5,134 bases of DNA, taken from positions 1 through 5,134 of the forward strand of contig JAODNL010000569.1 in assembly GCA_025465405.1 (NCBI GenBank), given 5' to 3'. The DNA comes from Pseudonocardiales bacterium (lineage in GTDB: Bacteria > Actinomycetota > Actinomycetes > Mycobacteriales > Jatrophihabitantaceae). Both the position numbers and the translations under genes were made by a program. Positions 4,481-5,134 of this stretch are shown here, one piece after another; the first letter of the stretch is position 1; each line of letters begins with the position of its first letter. Below the pieces are notes generated by a model. That model saw only the letters and a list, made by a program, of their open reading frames with translations, was not told where the DNA came from and searched no databases.

Positions 4481-5134
4481 AGATCCTGCGTGGCCAGCTG
4501 ACGAAGCTGGCCGAGCAGCGGGCCGCGCTGTCCACCGAGATGCGCGCGGTCATCGAGTCGGCCGGCACCGCCGGCCGCACCAACCTCACCGACGACGAGC
4601 AGAAGACCTACGACGAGAAGCGCGCCGCGCTGGTCAAGGCCGACGCCGACATCGACGCCGCCCAGGCCCGGATCAAGGACCTGGAGGACGACGACAAGCG
4701 CGCCGCGACCGCAAACAAGATCCTCGCTGACGCCGGCCAGGCAGGCGAGCGTCGTTCCGGCGGTGCGGTCGTCAAGTCCGAGCCGACCGCCTACGGCCAG
4801 GGCCGGCGGCACTCCTACTTCATCGACCTCGCCCGCGACCAGCTCGGCCGCGGCGACGGTGACGGCGGCGTGCAGGCGGCCCGTGAGCGGCTGAGCCGTC
4901 ACGCCAAGGAGCTGTCGGTGGAGATGCCGGCCCGCGAGGCCCGGCGCGAGTCCGCCGCGATGCGGGCGCTCGACGGCATCGAGGGCCGGGGCGGTAAGAC
5001 GCTCAGTGCCGAGGAGCGCGCGTCGGTGTTCGAGCGTGGCCTCGAGCAGCGGGTAAACCCCAACCGCACCGACGGCCAGGGCGGGTATTTTGTCCCGCCG
5101 TTGTGGCTGGTGGACCAGTACATCGAGCTGGCCC
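4468..5134 (+). CDS. major capsid protein, HK97 fold, 5' part only
   Basis: This builds the icosahedral shell. The first 222 codons are present and the frame is open at the window edge. Residues 1 to about 80 are Lys/Glu/Asp/Ala/Leu-rich heptad-like helix (MNPLEILRGQLTKLAEQR, EQKTYDEKRAALVKADADI, ARIKDLEDD), the expected scaffolding or delta-type segment removed by the upstream protease. A Gly/Ser-rich junction (about 90-112) is a likely region for cleavage. The mature part probably begins near SYFIDLARDQL (116-126), continues through RERLSRHAKE (139-148) and reaches GGYFVPPLWLVDQYIELA (205-222), the conserved entry into the HK97 fold in actinobacterial capsid proteins. The start is fixed by GAAGGAGG 7 bases upstream. 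No separate scaffold gene is seen, in line with a fused scaffold. The identification is confident although the core of the fold lies outside the window. Confidence 0.9.
   Translation, partial: MNPLEILRGQLTKLAEQRAALSTEMRAVIESAGTAGRTNLTDDEQKTYDEKRAALVKADADIDAAQARIKDLEDDDKRAATANKILADAGQAGERRSGGAVVKSEPTAYGQGRRHSYFIDLARDQLGRGDGDGGVQAARERLSRHAKELSVEMPAREARRESAAMRALDGIEGRGGKTLSAEERASVFERGLEQRVNPNRTDGQGGYFVPPLWLVDQYIELA

Noticed and set aside
3978..4589. 203-codon minus-strand frame across the protease, spacer and capsid start
   Set aside because: The translation is an Arg/Ser/Gly/Pro-rich low-complexity string typical of antisense of GC-rich coding DNA.
1..5134. CRISPR arrays, tRNAs, insertion sequences or a non-phage novel system
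   Set aside because: No spaced repeats, cloverleaf-like segments, transposase motifs or terminal inverted repeats were seen; the genes form an ordinary head module apart from the listed anomalies.

Overview
The window is a GC-rich, all-plus-strand stretch carrying the packaging and head-assembly start of an HK97-type tailed phage or prophage. GTG starts, strong GC bias at third codon positions, tight gene packing and the style of the proteins (a large terminase with a VPRQNGKG Walker A and a C-terminus ending DPLSNFW) point to an actinobacterial host, in the Mycobacterium/Gordonia/Rhodococcus/Streptomyces range. I cannot narrow the genus, and no integrase, att site, lysis gene or host gene is inside the window to tell prophage from free phage.

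Layout: small terminase subunit (40-588); large terminase subunit (533-1783, with its missing C-terminal part still readable in the same frame to 2017); a 73-residue unrecognised membrane protein (2029-2250); HK97-family portal (2250-3467); HK97-family prohead protease with a C-terminal zinc-ribbon-like tail (3464-4342); a 125-base spacer with 13-base-period repeats (4343-4467); and the first 222 codons of the major capsid protein (4468 to the window edge). Genes overlap or are separated by a few bases, each start has a Shine-Dalgarno-like sequence, and no internal promoter is evident, so they look like one transcription unit with translational coupling. The 125-base spacer is the only real gap.

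Together the terminase subunits would recognise and cut concatemeric DNA and pump it through the portal. The protease would remove the coiled-coil scaffolding (delta-like) segment at the capsid protein N-terminus during prohead maturation.

The main oddities are in the large terminase. An in-frame TAG (1781-1783) cuts off the last 77 codons, which are otherwise intact and lack any ATG, GTG or TTG for a restart. The first metal-binding Asp expected in the nuclease domain is a Gln (codon 1490-1492). The packaging nuclease is therefore probably broken, unusual, or rescued by amber readthrough. Other points of interest are a perfect inverted repeat that places the capsid start codon in a hairpin loop just after a very strong Shine-Dalgarno, and the Cys4 zinc-ribbon tail on the prohead protease.
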